Assembly (NCBI GenBank): GCA_015689735.1
Contig: WVSP01000001.1
Location: 1,182,446 to 1,246,445 of the forward strand
Length of the DNA: 64,000 bases
Source of the DNA: Rhodobacterales bacterium LSUCC0031
GTDB lineage: Bacteria; Pseudomonadota; Alphaproteobacteria; Rhodobacterales; Rhodobacteraceae
Direction of reading: 5' to 3'
The notes under the pieces were generated by a model that saw only the letters and a program-made list of their open reading frames with translations, did not search any database and was not told where the DNA came from. A program made the position numbers and the translations under genes. This document shows positions 1-8,277 of this stretch, one piece after another; the first letter of the stretch is position 1; every line of letters begins with the position of its first letter.

Positions 1-872
1 AGAACCTGCGGTTCTTGCTGCAACGGCATTTGCGCGTGACGACACTCTCGACGATGGGCGCGACTTGGGCGCGGTTTGCTTTTGCCATGCCCTTCGTGGC
101 ACTCGCGCTCGTGATCTGGGTCATGGTGACGGGGCAGGCTTTGCCCCAGACGACGCCTGACTTTTGGGGCTATGCCGTCACGGGCGCGATCGCGCAGATG
201 TTGGCGACCGCCTGTGTCGTTGCCTTATTTGGACGGCGGAACTTCGCAGTCGGTGTCACCTTGTGCAAGACCGAGGTGATCCTGACCGCGCTGATCGGTC
301 TTGTCGTGCTGGGCGAGGCTGTGTCGCGCAACGCGGTATTGGCGATCGCGATTGGATTTGTCGCCGTGATCTTGTTGTCCGATCCGCCCAAATCTGATGT
401 CGCCTTGCCTGTGCGGGCGCGGATTTTCAATGCGGCCTCAGGCTTTGGGTTGATGTCGGGGCTGTTGTTCGGCGTCTCGGCTGTGTGCTACCGGGGCGCG
501 ACGCTGAGCCTGATCGGTGGGGATGAGGTGCTGCGCGCGGCGACCGCGCTCTTGACCGCGACCTGTGTGCAGACACTGTCGCTGGGGTTGTGGCTGGCAT
601 GGCGCGAGGCAGGCCAGATGGCACGTGTTATGACCGCATGGCGCGTCTCGGCTCTGGTCGGCTTCACCTCTATGCTGGGCAGTCTTGGCTGGTTCACCGC
701 CTTTGCGCTGCAAACGGCGGCCTATGTTAAGGCGCTGGGTCAGGTGGAGCTGGTATTTACCTTCCTTTTCTCAGTGTTCTGGCTGCGTGAACGCTCGAGC
801 GGCAAAGAGATCGCGGGGCTTGTCCTATTGGTCGCCTCACTCTTGTTGATTTTCTTGGGAGAGGTCGCATGA
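1..872 (+). CDS. EamA/DMT-family membrane transporter, 5' end cut by the window
   Basis: Inner-membrane permease of the drug/metabolite transporter superfamily; substrate unknown. The reading frame is open to the left edge, and the codons before the first TTG (position 15) encode residues typical of the loop between the first two helices of this family, so the gene starts outside the window. About 285 residues remain, with roughly nine hydrophobic helices in two similar halves. A helix with a conserved Trp-Arg-Glu motif near the end (FWLRERSS) is typical of the second EamA repeat. It overlaps the next gene by ATGA, which suggests co-transcription and translational coupling. Confidence 0.85.
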   Translation, partial: NLRFLLQRHLRVTTLSTMGATWARFAFAMPFVALALVIWVMVTGQALPQTTPDFWGYAVTGAIAQMLATACVVALFGRRNFAVGVTLCKTEVILTALIGLVVLGEAVSRNAVLAIAIGFVAVILLSDPPKSDVALPVRARIFNAASGFGLMSGLLFGVSAVCYRGATLSLIGGDEVLRAATALLTATCVQTLSLGLWLAWREAGQMARVMTAWRVSALVGFTSMLGSLGWFTAFALQTAAYVKALGQVELVFTFLFSVFWLRERSSGKEIAGLVLLVASLLLIFLGEVA

Positions 873-1801
873 TCGCCATCGCGCTCGCGATCGCACCGAT
901 TTTCCTACTGATTGTTACGGGCTACGCCTTGCGCCGGGGCGGTATCCCTTCCGAGGAGTTTTGGCTTCTCAATGACCGCTTGGTCTATTTCGTCTTGATG
1001 CCCGCCCTGTTTTTCGTCCGCATTTCCGAGGCTGATCTTTCCGATCCCGACCTGATCCCCTTTGCCACGACGCTATATGGTGGGTTTTTCGCGGCTGTGG
1101 CTGCTGGCACGGTGGCGGCGGTCATGCTGCGCTATCCCGGCCCACAGGCGACCTCCATCCTGCAAGGGGCGGGGCGGTTCAATACCTTTATCGCGCTTGC
1201 CGTGGCCGAGGCGCTCTACGGTCATCCCGCGCTGCAATTGGCGGTGCTGGGCGCGGCGGTCTTGGTGCCGGTGGTCAATTTGACCGTAGTGGGGCTATTT
1301 GCGGTGCTGCTGCCGCGTCCGGGTGGGTCGGTCGTGCTGGGGGCTCTGCGCAGCCTTGCGACAAATCCCCTGATCCTCGCGATCTTGACTGCTGGTGCGG
1401 TCAATAAGCTGGGCGTGGCACCTATCCCTGTGCTGCAAGAGACGCTCGCGGTTTTGGGCCAAGCGGCGCTGCCGATCATGCTGCTCTGCGTCGGCGCCAG
1501 CTTGAAGCTGCGCGGGTTACAGGCCGAATTGGCCCCGATGGCGCTGGCGGCGTTTGGCAAGCTTGCTCTGTTTCCCGCCGTGATTCTTGGGTTGGCCTTG
1601 GCGCTTGATCTGCCGCCACTGACGGCACAGGTGGCCTTGATCTACGGCGCATTGCCCACGGGGGTAGCGGCCTATACGCTTGCGCGACAGCTTGGCGGCG
1701 ATGCGCCGCTTATGGCTGCGATGATCACGGTCCAAACCCTTTTGGCCTTTGCGGTCATGCCATTGTGGTTGTCGTTTGGGGCCTATGTTTTCGGGCTTTA
1801 G
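869..1801 (+). CDS. AEC (auxin efflux carrier) family transporter
   Basis: Integral inner-membrane carrier of 310 residues with about ten predicted helices. The start (MIAIALAIAPIFLLIVTGY), the Asn-containing helix near residues 95-105 (GRFNTFIALAVAE) and the final helices (GALPTGVAAYTLARQ) match the AEC/YfdV family, which exports or imports small organic acids such as malate; the substrate here is unknown. The ATG overlaps the stop of the upstream EamA gene, so the two transporters probably form one operon. It ends just before a convergent NUDIX gene, with a repeat-like hairpin element between them. Confidence 0.85.
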   Translation: MIAIALAIAPIFLLIVTGYALRRGGIPSEEFWLLNDRLVYFVLMPALFFVRISEADLSDPDLIPFATTLYGGFFAAVAAGTVAAVMLRYPGPQATSILQGAGRFNTFIALAVAEALYGHPALQLAVLGAAVLVPVVNLTVVGLFAVLLPRPGGSVVLGALRSLATNPLILAILTAGAVNKLGVAPIPVLQETLAVLGQAALPIMLLCVGASLKLRGLQAELAPMALAAFGKLALFPAVILGLALALDLPPLTAQVALIYGALPTGVAAYTLARQLGGDAPLMAAMITVQTLLAFAVMPLWLSFGAYVFGL

Positions 1802-1813
1802 GCTACGGTCCTC

Positions 1814-1847
1814 CCTTCATTTTTCTACAAATACGCTGGGGGAGGCG
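1814..1847 (-). repeat. intergenic repeat, copy 1
   Basis: Read on the minus strand this 34-base stretch begins CGCCTCCCCC, continues with a TATTT core and ends GAAGG. It matches positions 20762-20795 at 25 of 34 bases by hand alignment. Both copies follow a G-run/C-run hairpin (here around 1847-1865). It lies between two convergent genes, as expected of a terminator-like dispersed element. Its function is an inference. Confidence 0.5.
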
Positions 1848-1899
1848 AGGGGCCGTTCCCCCACAGGTCGGCCCGCCAAAGGCGGGTCGAAAAGGCCTT

Positions 1900-2595
1900 T
1901 CACAACCGCCAGAAGCGGCTGATCTCGGTGCGGTTGTCGAAAAATGGCACACCTGTTGCCGCCCGCCCTTCAAGATGGGCGGCCAGTTCGGCTAACACCA
2001 CCTCGGTAATGAAGGGCATATCGAGCCCGCGTACCATGTCGAGCGGCACCCATTGCAGATGGCCCAGCTCATCCTCGGCCCGGCTCAGATCATCGGGGTC
2101 GCAGCGCAGGTTTTCGGCCGCGACAACGAAGAAGCGCGCATCGAAGCGGCGCGGGCGGCCGGGCGGCGTGATCGCGCGAAACAGGAACCGCGCGGCTGCG
2201 CCATCGGGCAAATGCCCCGTCGCGATATAGCCGCGCCATCCCTTGGGGGCCTCCATCGCCTGGGCGCGGGGGTCGGCTGCGCCGACCAAAAGCCCGGTTT
2301 CTTCCCATAATTCGCGCGTGGCCGCCGCGATCAATGCCGCCGGGGAGAGATCGCTGTCTTGTGCCAATGCGGCCGCGCATGCAGGGCGCGGCGGGGTGGC
2401 AAGGGGAATTGCATGGTCAACCGCATCCACCGCGCCGCCCGGAAAGACGAATTTCGACGGCAAAAAGGCCGCGTCCTTGCCGCGCTGGCCCATCAAGACG
2501 CGTGGCCGGGTGGCACCATCACGGAGCACGATCACGGTGGCCGCATCGCGAATGGCGCTTTTGTCGGTCAAAACCCGTGCATCCGCTTGGCCCAT
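1900..2595 (-). CDS. NUDIX hydrolase
   Basis: Predicted 231-residue cytosolic hydrolase of nucleoside-diphosphate-linked substrates. The Nudix signature is present but split by an insertion: FPGG at about residue 50, then RELWEETGL about 45 residues later. This resembles the NUDT7/NUDT19-type (CoA-related) subgroup, but the substrate cannot be assigned. I chose the ATG at 2595 because it is preceded by GTGGGAG at good spacing and gives only a 28-base overlap with the upstream DUF983 gene. A longer frame reaching 2700 would overlap that gene much more. Confidence 0.8.
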   Translation of the reverse strand: MGQADARVLTDKSAIRDAATVIVLRDGATRPRVLMGQRGKDAAFLPSKFVFPGGAVDAVDHAIPLATPPRPACAAALAQDSDLSPAALIAAATRELWEETGLLVGAADPRAQAMEAPKGWRGYIATGHLPDGAAARFLFRAITPPGRPRRFDARFFVVAAENLRCDPDDLSRAEDELGHLQWVPLDMVRGLDMPFITEVVLAELAAHLEGRAATGVPFFDNRTEISRFWRL

Positions 2596-2969
2596 TGCAC
2601 TCCCACGATCAGCCCTTTGAACCGCGGTAGCAAGAACAGCGCCATCGCAACCACGCCGAGCGAAAAGCTCACCGCCAATACCCAAGGATCTGGCCGCCAT
2701 AGGTCATAGGCAAACAGTTGCAGGGTCCCCATCACCTTGGCGGTGAGCAGGATCGACAGGTAAGCAGGCCCATCATCGGCACGCGCATGGCTGAGGTCCT
2801 CGCCGCATTGTGCGCAGCGCGCCACAAGCTTGAGGTAACCTTGGAACAACGCCCCCTCACCACAGGATGGGCAACGCCCGCGCATCCCCTTGGCGATGGC
2901 AGGTAGGAAGGGGCGGTCAGGCGGGCCGGGCAGAAATGCGGGGCGCAGGGTGGGATCGGTCTTTTGCAT
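2568..2969 (-). CDS. DUF983 family membrane protein
   Basis: Small protein (133 residues) with an N-terminal zinc-ribbon-like pair of CxxC motifs (RCPSCGEG and RCAQCGED) followed by two hydrophobic segments, the layout of DUF983. Function unknown; the family is common in alphaproteobacteria. The start at 2969 has AAGGA four to eight bases upstream; an in-frame ATG at 3014 has no comparable site. It overlaps the downstream NUDIX gene by 28 bases, indicating co-transcription. Its promoter must lie in the 130 bases shared with the divergent EF-hand gene. Confidence 0.8.
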   Translation of the reverse strand: MQKTDPTLRPAFLPGPPDRPFLPAIAKGMRGRCPSCGEGALFQGYLKLVARCAQCGEDLSHARADDGPAYLSILLTAKVMGTLQLFAYDLWRPDPWVLAVSFSLGVVAMALFLLPRFKGLIVGVQWAKRMHGF

Positions 2970-3100
2970 GTTCCTTAGATGCGGCGCGCGGCTCGATAGG
3001 TCCAGTGCATCCATGTCGCGGGGGAGAAAAAACTTGCGACGGAAAACCTGAGGCCGCGCGTGAAAGCTTCATAGACACGCTGCACACAGGAGATTTGCAC

Positions 3101-3595
3101 ATGCTGACGCTTAAGACAGGTACATTGGCGCTTTTGATCCCGCTGGCGCTGGCCTTGCCCGCCATGGCCGATCAGCCGATGCGCGGCGCGATGGGTTTTT
3201 CACAGATGGACCAAAACGGCGACGGCGCGATCACGCGCGACGAGATGCAAGCCGGACCTGCGGCAATCCTTGCCGGTGCCGATACAGACGGCGATGGCGC
3301 GCTCAGCCGTGAAGAATTGATCGCCGCCTCTACTGCCCGGATGGCCCAGAACGTGGATCGGATGCTGGAACGCGCCGATGGCAATGGGGATGGCCTGCTC
3401 AGCGCCGAGGAAATCGCTGCCATGCAAGATGGGCGGCGCGAGACACGCATGGCGCGGATGTTTGACCGTCTCGATGCCGACGGCAATGGCAGCTTGAGCG
3501 CTGAGGAGCTGGAACAGGCAAGGGCGCGCATGGAACGCCGTGGTAGTGGCGCGCAAGGCGAACGCCGTGGTGGCCATGGCTTTTGGCGTGGCTAA
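3101..3595 (+). CDS. secreted EF-hand calcium-binding protein
   Basis: A 164-residue protein with a clear Sec signal peptide (residues 1-23, ending PAMA) and four EF-hand-type loops with DxDGDG-like ligands, near residues 37-48, 61-72, 93-104 and 125-136. The tail is Arg/Gly-rich. It should bind Ca2+ in the periplasm. The start at 3101 follows AGGAG and begins the signal peptide; the longer in-frame extension to 2867 would run over the divergent DUF983 gene. It sits 75 bases upstream of an ECF sigma factor operon that encodes a periplasmic metal sensor, so a linked stress role is possible but inferred. Confidence 0.85.
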   Translation: MLTLKTGTLALLIPLALALPAMADQPMRGAMGFSQMDQNGDGAITRDEMQAGPAAILAGADTDGDGALSREELIAASTARMAQNVDRMLERADGNGDGLLSAEEIAAMQDGRRETRMARMFDRLDADGNGSLSAEELEQARARMERRGSGAQGERRGGHGFWRG

Positions 3596-3610
3596 GCGGA
3601 CAGGGCGATT

Positions 3611-3635
3611 GCGCGGCCAAGGTCATGGGCCGCGC
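3611..3635 (+). terminator. hairpin between the EF-hand gene and the sigma factor gene
   Basis: Perfect 8-bp inverted repeat, GCGCGGCC (3611-3618) and GGCCGCGC (3628-3635), with a 9-base loop. It starts 15 bases after the EF-hand stop. There is no T-run, so intrinsic termination is uncertain; it may only attenuate read-through into the sigma operon. Confidence 0.35.
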
Positions 3636-3670
3636 ATTCCCCTTGGCGCCGTGTGGCGCTAGGTTAACCT

Positions 3671-4258
3671 ATGTCCGGCGATCCGCCCACATATGACACG
3701 CTCAGCGATGGGGCGTTGATGGTTCTCTTCGCCAATGGCGATCCCGGGGCCGCGCGGGTCTTGACTGCGCGGCTTTTGCCGCGCGCGCTTGGCCATGCCG
3801 CACGTGTCTTGGGCGACCGTGCCGAAGCCGAAGATATCGCCCAAGAGGCGATGTTGCGGCTGTGGCGTGCGGCCGCTGAGTGGCGGCAAGACGGCCCGGC
3901 CACACCGGCGACATGGCTTTACCGCGTGGTCGCCAATCTTTGCACCGACCGTCTGCGCAAGGCAGGACAAAGCACGCTAACAGACGAGGCTGACCGCTAT
4001 CGCGATACGCGCCCGAGCGTCGAAGTGCAGATGATCGCGGGCGACCGTATGGCGGCCTTGGATGCCGCCTTGGCATGTCTGCCCGAGCGGCAGCGCCAAG
4101 CGGTTGTCCTGCGCCATATCGAGGGGCTGTCGAACCCTGAGATTGCGATGATACTGGATCTGGGCGTTGAGGCCGTCGAAAGCCTGACCGCCCGCGGCAA
4201 GCGCGCGCTCGCTGCTGCGCTTGCCACCAAAAAGGAGGCTTTGGGCTATGAAACCTGA
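3671..4258 (+). CDS. ECF-type RNA polymerase sigma factor
   Basis: A 195-residue sigma-70 family factor of the extracytoplasmic function type. Region 2 spans about residues 35-100 (EDIAQEAMLRLWR, then TWLYRVVANLCTDRLRK) and region 4 about residues 135-190 (LPERQRQAVVLRHIEGLS, then a helix-turn-helix). There is no region 1 or 3. It would direct polymerase to stress promoters, probably including its own. The next gene, a small membrane protein, starts inside its 3' end and is followed by a periplasmic metal-sensor protein, the usual layout of a sigma factor with a membrane-bound control module. Confidence 0.9.
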   Translation: MSGDPPTYDTLSDGALMVLFANGDPGAARVLTARLLPRALGHAARVLGDRAEAEDIAQEAMLRLWRAAAEWRQDGPATPATWLYRVVANLCTDRLRKAGQSTLTDEADRYRDTRPSVEVQMIAGDRMAALDAALACLPERQRQAVVLRHIEGLSNPEIAMILDLGVEAVESLTARGKRALAAALATKKEALGYET

Positions 4259-4622
4259 GCAATACGACGACGCGATTGACCAGCTTTTGCACAATGCCCG
4301 TGATGCGACGCCTGTCACCACGATGCTCGCGGCGCGGGTGCTGGCCGATGCCGCGAGGGTGCAAGCCGACGCTGCTGCCCATGCGCAGGCCCCAACCCGA
4401 GCGCCACGCCGCTTTGGATGGTGGAGCGAGATGCGCGTGGCCTTAGGTGGTTGGCCGGGCCTGTCAGGCGTCACTTTGGCCGCGTTTGCCGGTTTGGCGT
4501 TGGGGATTGTGGCACCTGATCTGGTGGACGGCCTGTCAGGTGGCCAGATCGGGATTTGGACAGGCGATCTTGGGTCGCTGCCCGAAATCGGGCTGTTATG
4601 GGAGGAGGCGAGCGATGTCTGA
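4248..4622 (+). CDS. small membrane protein, probable anti-sigma factor
   Basis: A 124-residue protein with a cytoplasmic N-terminal half and one hydrophobic segment near residues 65-90 (LSGVTLAAFAGLALGIVAP). I see no strong named domain and no HxxxCxxC zinc motif. Position is the main argument: the ATG at 4248 lies inside the end of the ECF sigma gene, and its own stop overlaps the next start. That coupling, the size and the topology fit an anti-sigma factor. The assignment is by inference. Confidence 0.6.
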   Translation: MKPEQYDDAIDQLLHNARDATPVTTMLAARVLADAARVQADAAAHAQAPTRAPRRFGWWSEMRVALGGWPGLSGVTLAAFAGLALGIVAPDLVDGLSGGQIGIWTGDLGSLPEIGLLWEEASDV

Positions 4623-5094
4623 ACAGGTGAAATCCGGGCGCGGCTTGAAGATCGCACTGGCCATGTCGCTGGCGCTGAACCTCGCCGTCGCGGGCTTGGT
4701 CTTGGGTGCGATGATCGGCTTTGGCCCGCGGGCCGATCGCGATGATCCACGGTTGCGTGCCTTGGGCCTTGGCCCCTTTGCCATCGCGCTCTCGCGCGAG
4801 GATCGGGCAGGCTTTGCCGCGCGGATTGACCGCGAAAGCCTCGGCGCAGAGCGGCGCAGCTTGGGGGTGGGCTTGCGTCAATTGGGCGAGGCGTTGCGCG
4901 CAGATCCCTTTGACCGCACCGCCGCCGAGGCCGCCTTGGCGCGCATGCGGGCAGCAACCGCCACGCTGCAAGGTGTCAGTCACACGGCCTTGCTTGATCA
5001 GATCGCGCAAATGCCCCCAGCCGAGCGCGCAGTCTTGGCCGACCGCCTTGGGCGGGCTTTGCGCCGCATGGGTGGGCATCGCGACGCGCGGTAA
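4615..5094 (+). CDS. periplasmic heavy-metal sensor family protein
   Basis: A 159-residue protein with an N-terminal membrane anchor (about residues 11-32) and an alpha-helical periplasmic part rich in Arg, Ala and Leu (helices from about residue 55 to 150, with a MPPAERAVLADRLG segment). This matches the CnrX/Metal_resist family of CpxP-like sensors that feed a signal to an ECF sigma/anti-sigma pair. The start at 4615 overlaps the stop of the preceding gene. No His/Met metal cluster stands out, so the ligand is unknown. It ends four bases before the convergent pleD stop. Confidence 0.7.
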   Translation: MSEQVKSGRGLKIALAMSLALNLAVAGLVLGAMIGFGPRADRDDPRLRALGLGPFAIALSREDRAGFAARIDRESLGAERRSLGVGLRQLGEALRADPFDRTAAEAALARMRAATATLQGVSHTALLDQIAQMPPAERAVLADRLGRALRRMGGHRDAR

Positions 5095-5098
5095 GGTG

Positions 5099-6481
5099 TC
5101 AGGCTGCGCTGAGCGGGGCCAACGTAACCTTGTCACGGCCACGGGATTTCGCGCCGTAAAGTGCAGCATCCGCATGGGCGATCAAGCTTTGTGCAGTGTC
5201 CCCCCCTGCGGGCGTAGAGAGCGCAAGCCCGATGCTGATCGTCACCGACAGCGGCGGTGTGTCGCCACGCAAGATGAACGCGGTTTCGCCGATGGTCGCG
5301 CGCAGCCGTTCGGCGCAATCAAGCGCCATGGAGCTGTCACCCTCGGGCAGAGCCACGAGAAACTCCTCGCCCCCGATGCGCGCGATCAGGTCCGAGCTAC
5401 GCAGCTGCGCGCGGAGCCGTCGCGCGACAAGGTTGAGCACTCGGTCACCTACCGGATGGCCGAAACGGTCGTTGATTTGCTTGAAATAGTCGATGTCGAG
5501 CAACATCACCGCAACGCCGCGCCCGGTCTGTGCGATCATCCGCTCAAGCTGGAATATCGCGTAGCGGCGGTTATACAGGCCCGTAAGGCTATCGGTCACC
5601 GCCATTTCAAGACCTGCTTCAACCGAAGCGCGCAGCCGGTCGGCTTGGCGTTTGCGGTCAAGCTGGGTGCGGATGCGCAGTGCCAATTCCTGTGCATCGA
5701 AGCTGTCATAAAGAATGTCATGCGCGCCCAAATCAAGCGCAATGGCCGCGCGTTCGCTGTCACCTTCCGGCAAGATCATCACGCTGGCCGCATTGCGCGT
5801 GCCGGGCCGCGATCGCAGATCGGAGAGGAGCCGCAACCCCTCATTGCGATGGGTCAGATCGGCGGCGATCACGAAAACATCGGGCGCGTCACCCTCGTCA
5901 TGGCCGAAACCGGTCAAGGCTGCGTCACGCGGCAGCACCGACACCTCGCCGCCCAAACGGTCATCAAGGGCGGTCTTCCACAAGACCGCGCCCTTTGGCC
6001 CCGGCGCGATCAAAGCGATGCGCCCGGCCTTTTGGGGGGCGGTGAAATGGGCCACAGCCTCGGCGAAACCAAGCGCCGACGCGCCGCGCTTGCGCAATTC
6101 ACGCGCCGTGTCGCGGGCGCGCAAAAGCGAACGAACCCGCGCCAAGAGCGTCATCTCATCAACGGGCTTGGTCAGGAAATCATCTGCCCCCGCCTCGAGC
6201 CCCGCCATCTTGTTGTCGCGATCGGCGATCGCAGTGATCAAGATGATCGGGATATCGGCGGTCTCGGGGTCGGTTTTCAGCTGCCTGCAAACATCAAGGC
6301 CCGACATGTCGGGCATGACCACATCGAGCAAGATGAGATCTGGCTGTGTCTCACGCGCGGCAATCAGGGCTTTGGCCCCGCAATCGGCCTGATCAACGGC
6401 ATAGCAGGCTGAGGCCAGCTTGACCTTCATCACGATGCGGTTCGTGGCCACATCGTCAACGACTAGAATTCGCCCTGTCAT
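5099..6481 (-). CDS. pleD: PleD-type response regulator with diguanylate cyclase domain
   Basis: A 460-residue cytosolic protein that makes cyclic-di-GMP. The N-terminal receiver domain has the acidic pair D9-D10, phospho-acceptor D53 (LLDVVMPDMSG) and a conserved Lys (LTKPVDEM). A second, degenerate receiver-like domain spans about residues 150-280. The C-terminal GGDEF domain has an intact IGGEEF active site, with an RSSD inhibitory I-site five residues before it. Domain order and length match Caulobacter PleD. It is divergent from a DUF3572 gene, with a 128-base intergenic region between them. Confidence 0.92.
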   Translation of the reverse strand: MTGRILVVDDVATNRIVMKVKLASACYAVDQADCGAKALIAARETQPDLILLDVVMPDMSGLDVCRQLKTDPETADIPIILITAIADRDNKMAGLEAGADDFLTKPVDEMTLLARVRSLLRARDTARELRKRGASALGFAEAVAHFTAPQKAGRIALIAPGPKGAVLWKTALDDRLGGEVSVLPRDAALTGFGHDEGDAPDVFVIAADLTHRNEGLRLLSDLRSRPGTRNAASVMILPEGDSERAAIALDLGAHDILYDSFDAQELALRIRTQLDRKRQADRLRASVEAGLEMAVTDSLTGLYNRRYAIFQLERMIAQTGRGVAVMLLDIDYFKQINDRFGHPVGDRVLNLVARRLRAQLRSSDLIARIGGEEFLVALPEGDSSMALDCAERLRATIGETAFILRGDTPPLSVTISIGLALSTPAGGDTAQSLIAHADAALYGAKSRGRDKVTLAPLSAA

Positions 6482-6609
6482 GCGCGCCTCTCACCAGATA
6501 CTCAACATCGATGCCCTGATCGCCGCCAAATGTGGGACCGATCACAGTATAGGCATGTTTTGGGCTGGAATGGTTAACAAACTCTTTAACCACATGATGG
6601 AAATTGGGG

Positions 6610-6888
6610 ATGAAACAAGAAATTGCTGAAATCCGCGCGATGGGAATGTTGGCCTGGCTGGCCGCGCAAGACGACCTTTTCCCCGTGTTCTTAGGCGCGA
6701 CCGGGGTCAGCGAGGGTGACGTGCGCGCCCGCGCGGGCGAGGTGGAGTTCCTCGCCTCGGTGGTGGATTTCGTGATGATGGACGACGCTTGGGTGATCGC
6801 TTGCGCCGCCGATCAAGGCTGGCCCCCGCAAGAGATCATGGCGATCCGCATGGCACTTCCGGGTGGTGATTTGCCCGCCTGGACCTGA
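6610..6888 (+). CDS. DUF3572 family protein
   Basis: A 92-residue, mostly helical acidic protein. The segment ALxWLAAQDDLFPVFLGATG followed by DDAWVIACAADQGWPP is the DUF3572 pattern, a small alphaproteobacterial family of unknown function often found beside pleD. I use the ATG at 6610, which is preceded by a GGAAATTGGGG stretch; a TTG two codons upstream is also possible. It is divergent from pleD. Confidence 0.75.
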   Translation: MKQEIAEIRAMGMLAWLAAQDDLFPVFLGATGVSEGDVRARAGEVEFLASVVDFVMMDDAWVIACAADQGWPPQEIMAIRMALPGGDLPAWT

Positions 6889-6898
6889 AGTGGCCGGC

Positions 6899-7342
6899 TT
6901 AGGGTAGCTCGTCTGCGGCGAGCTTGGCCAAAAGCGCGCGCAGCACATCAAGCTCGTCAATGCTCAGTTTAGCGTGGAAATGCTGTGCGGCCGCACGGCA
7001 CATCGGCAGGGCTGCGTTGAACTGTGCGAGACCCTTTTCGGTCAGCTCCACCTCGGTCGTGCGCCGGTCGTCGCGGCCCATCTTGCGCGCGATCAGGCCA
7101 TTGCTTTCCAGCGCCCGCAAGGCGCGCGACGTTGCCGTGCGATCGATGCCAACGAAATTGGCGATGTCTGAGGGGTTCTTCTTGCCTTCCTCGGCGACGG
7201 CGACAATCACGCACCACTCAACACGGGTTATCCCGAAGCGGCGCAAATTCCCCTCGACCCGGCGTTCGACGATGCGCGCCGTGCGGGAGATATGGTGGCC
7301 GACACTGTCATGAAGGCCGAACTTTTGTCGTGTACCGTCCAT
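6899..7342 (-). CDS. MarR family transcriptional regulator
   Basis: A 147-residue winged-helix DNA-binding protein. The helix-turn-helix and wing lie at about residues 50-100 (DIANFVGIDRTATSRALRALESNGLIARK, then DDRRTTEVELTEKG), the standard MarR pattern. It probably acts as a dimer that responds to a small aromatic ligand or oxidant. It is divergent from the HAD phosphatase gene, with 117 bases between them where both promoters and any auto-regulatory operator would lie. Its 3' end faces the DUF3572 gene only ten bases away. Confidence 0.88.
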   Translation of the reverse strand: MDGTRQKFGLHDSVGHHISRTARIVERRVEGNLRRFGITRVEWCVIVAVAEEGKKNPSDIANFVGIDRTATSRALRALESNGLIARKMGRDDRRTTEVELTEKGLAQFNAALPMCRAAAQHFHAKLSIDELDVLRALLAKLAADELP

Positions 7343-7459
7343 CGTGATCCCGCGCTATAAGCGCTCACAGATGCGCTGTCACCTCTTTTTGCTTTCATGG
7401 GCAGCCACTGACGTAGAGCGATAACCGAAACGACAACGATCACTGGGGCAGGATGTGCA

Positions 7460-8152
7460 ATGATCAAGGGTCTTCTCTTCGACAAGGACGGCACGCTGTT
7501 CGATTTCCAGCAAAGCTGGGGTGGCTGGGCGCATGATCTGATCATGACCCTGGCAGCGGATGATGATGCACGTTTCGCCCGCCTGACCGATGTCTTGGGC
7601 TATGATGCGCCAAATCGCGTGTTTTTTCCCCATAGCTTGGTAATCGCCGGGACGGCCCGCGATCAGGCCGAGGCTTTGGCGCCGCATCTGCCCGGCCGTG
7701 ATCTTGACGCGCTCGAGGTCTGGTTGGCCGAGGCCGCGCGCAGCGCCGCGATGGTCCCCGCTGTGCCGCTCAAGCCTTTGCTGAACGCATTCCTGCAAGA
7801 GGGTTTTTCCTTGGGCATTGCTACAAATGACGCCGAGGCCGCCGCCCGCCGTCAATTGGAACTGGCCGAGATCACCGACCTTTTTCACTTTATCGCAGGG
7901 TATGATTCGGGCTTTGGTGCCAAGCCGCTTCCCGGCATGTGTCTTGGCTTTGCTTCTGCCTGCGACCTGGATCCGGCGCATTGCGTGATGGTGGGCGACA
8001 GCCTCCATGACCTTGAGGCAGGGCGCGCTGCTGGCATGCGGGTTGTGGCTGTGTTGACGGGTGTGGCGACCGCAGCCGATCTCGCCCCCCATGCCGATGT
8101 CGTGTTGCGCGATATTGGCCAATTGCCCGGCTGGCTCGCCAGCTTGGGCTAG
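7460..8152 (+). CDS. HAD superfamily hydrolase, phosphoglycolate phosphatase-like
   Basis: A 230-residue cytosolic phosphatase. Motif I is FDKDGTLFDF (nucleophile Asp 8, acid/base Asp 10). Motif II is the IATND stretch near residue 118, motif III the Lys of GAKPLPGM near 155, and motif IV VMVGDSLHDLEAGRAAGM near 176. This is the Gph/CbbZ-like subgroup with an alpha-helical cap. The exact substrate is not predictable. It is divergent from a MarR regulator. Confidence 0.85.
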   Translation: MIKGLLFDKDGTLFDFQQSWGGWAHDLIMTLAADDDARFARLTDVLGYDAPNRVFFPHSLVIAGTARDQAEALAPHLPGRDLDALEVWLAEAARSAAMVPAVPLKPLLNAFLQEGFSLGIATNDAEAAARRQLELAEITDLFHFIAGYDSGFGAKPLPGMCLGFASACDLDPAHCVMVGDSLHDLEAGRAAGMRVVAVLTGVATAADLAPHADVVLRDIGQLPGWLASLG

Positions 8153-8277
8153 GCGCGGCCCAGTGTGCGGATTGTGAAAATGCGACCGCCCATGTCGGAG
8201 ATGGGCAATCTGTTACTCCTCCGATGCGGTCATTTGAGCCCCAATCCGACACAAAACGCCCCGGAAAGATAGTTCGC

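Noticed and set aside
4721..6412. 563-codon open frame on the plus strand
   Set aside because: Antisense to pleD and overlapping the metal-sensor gene; no domain and Arg/Gln-rich composition typical of shadow frames.
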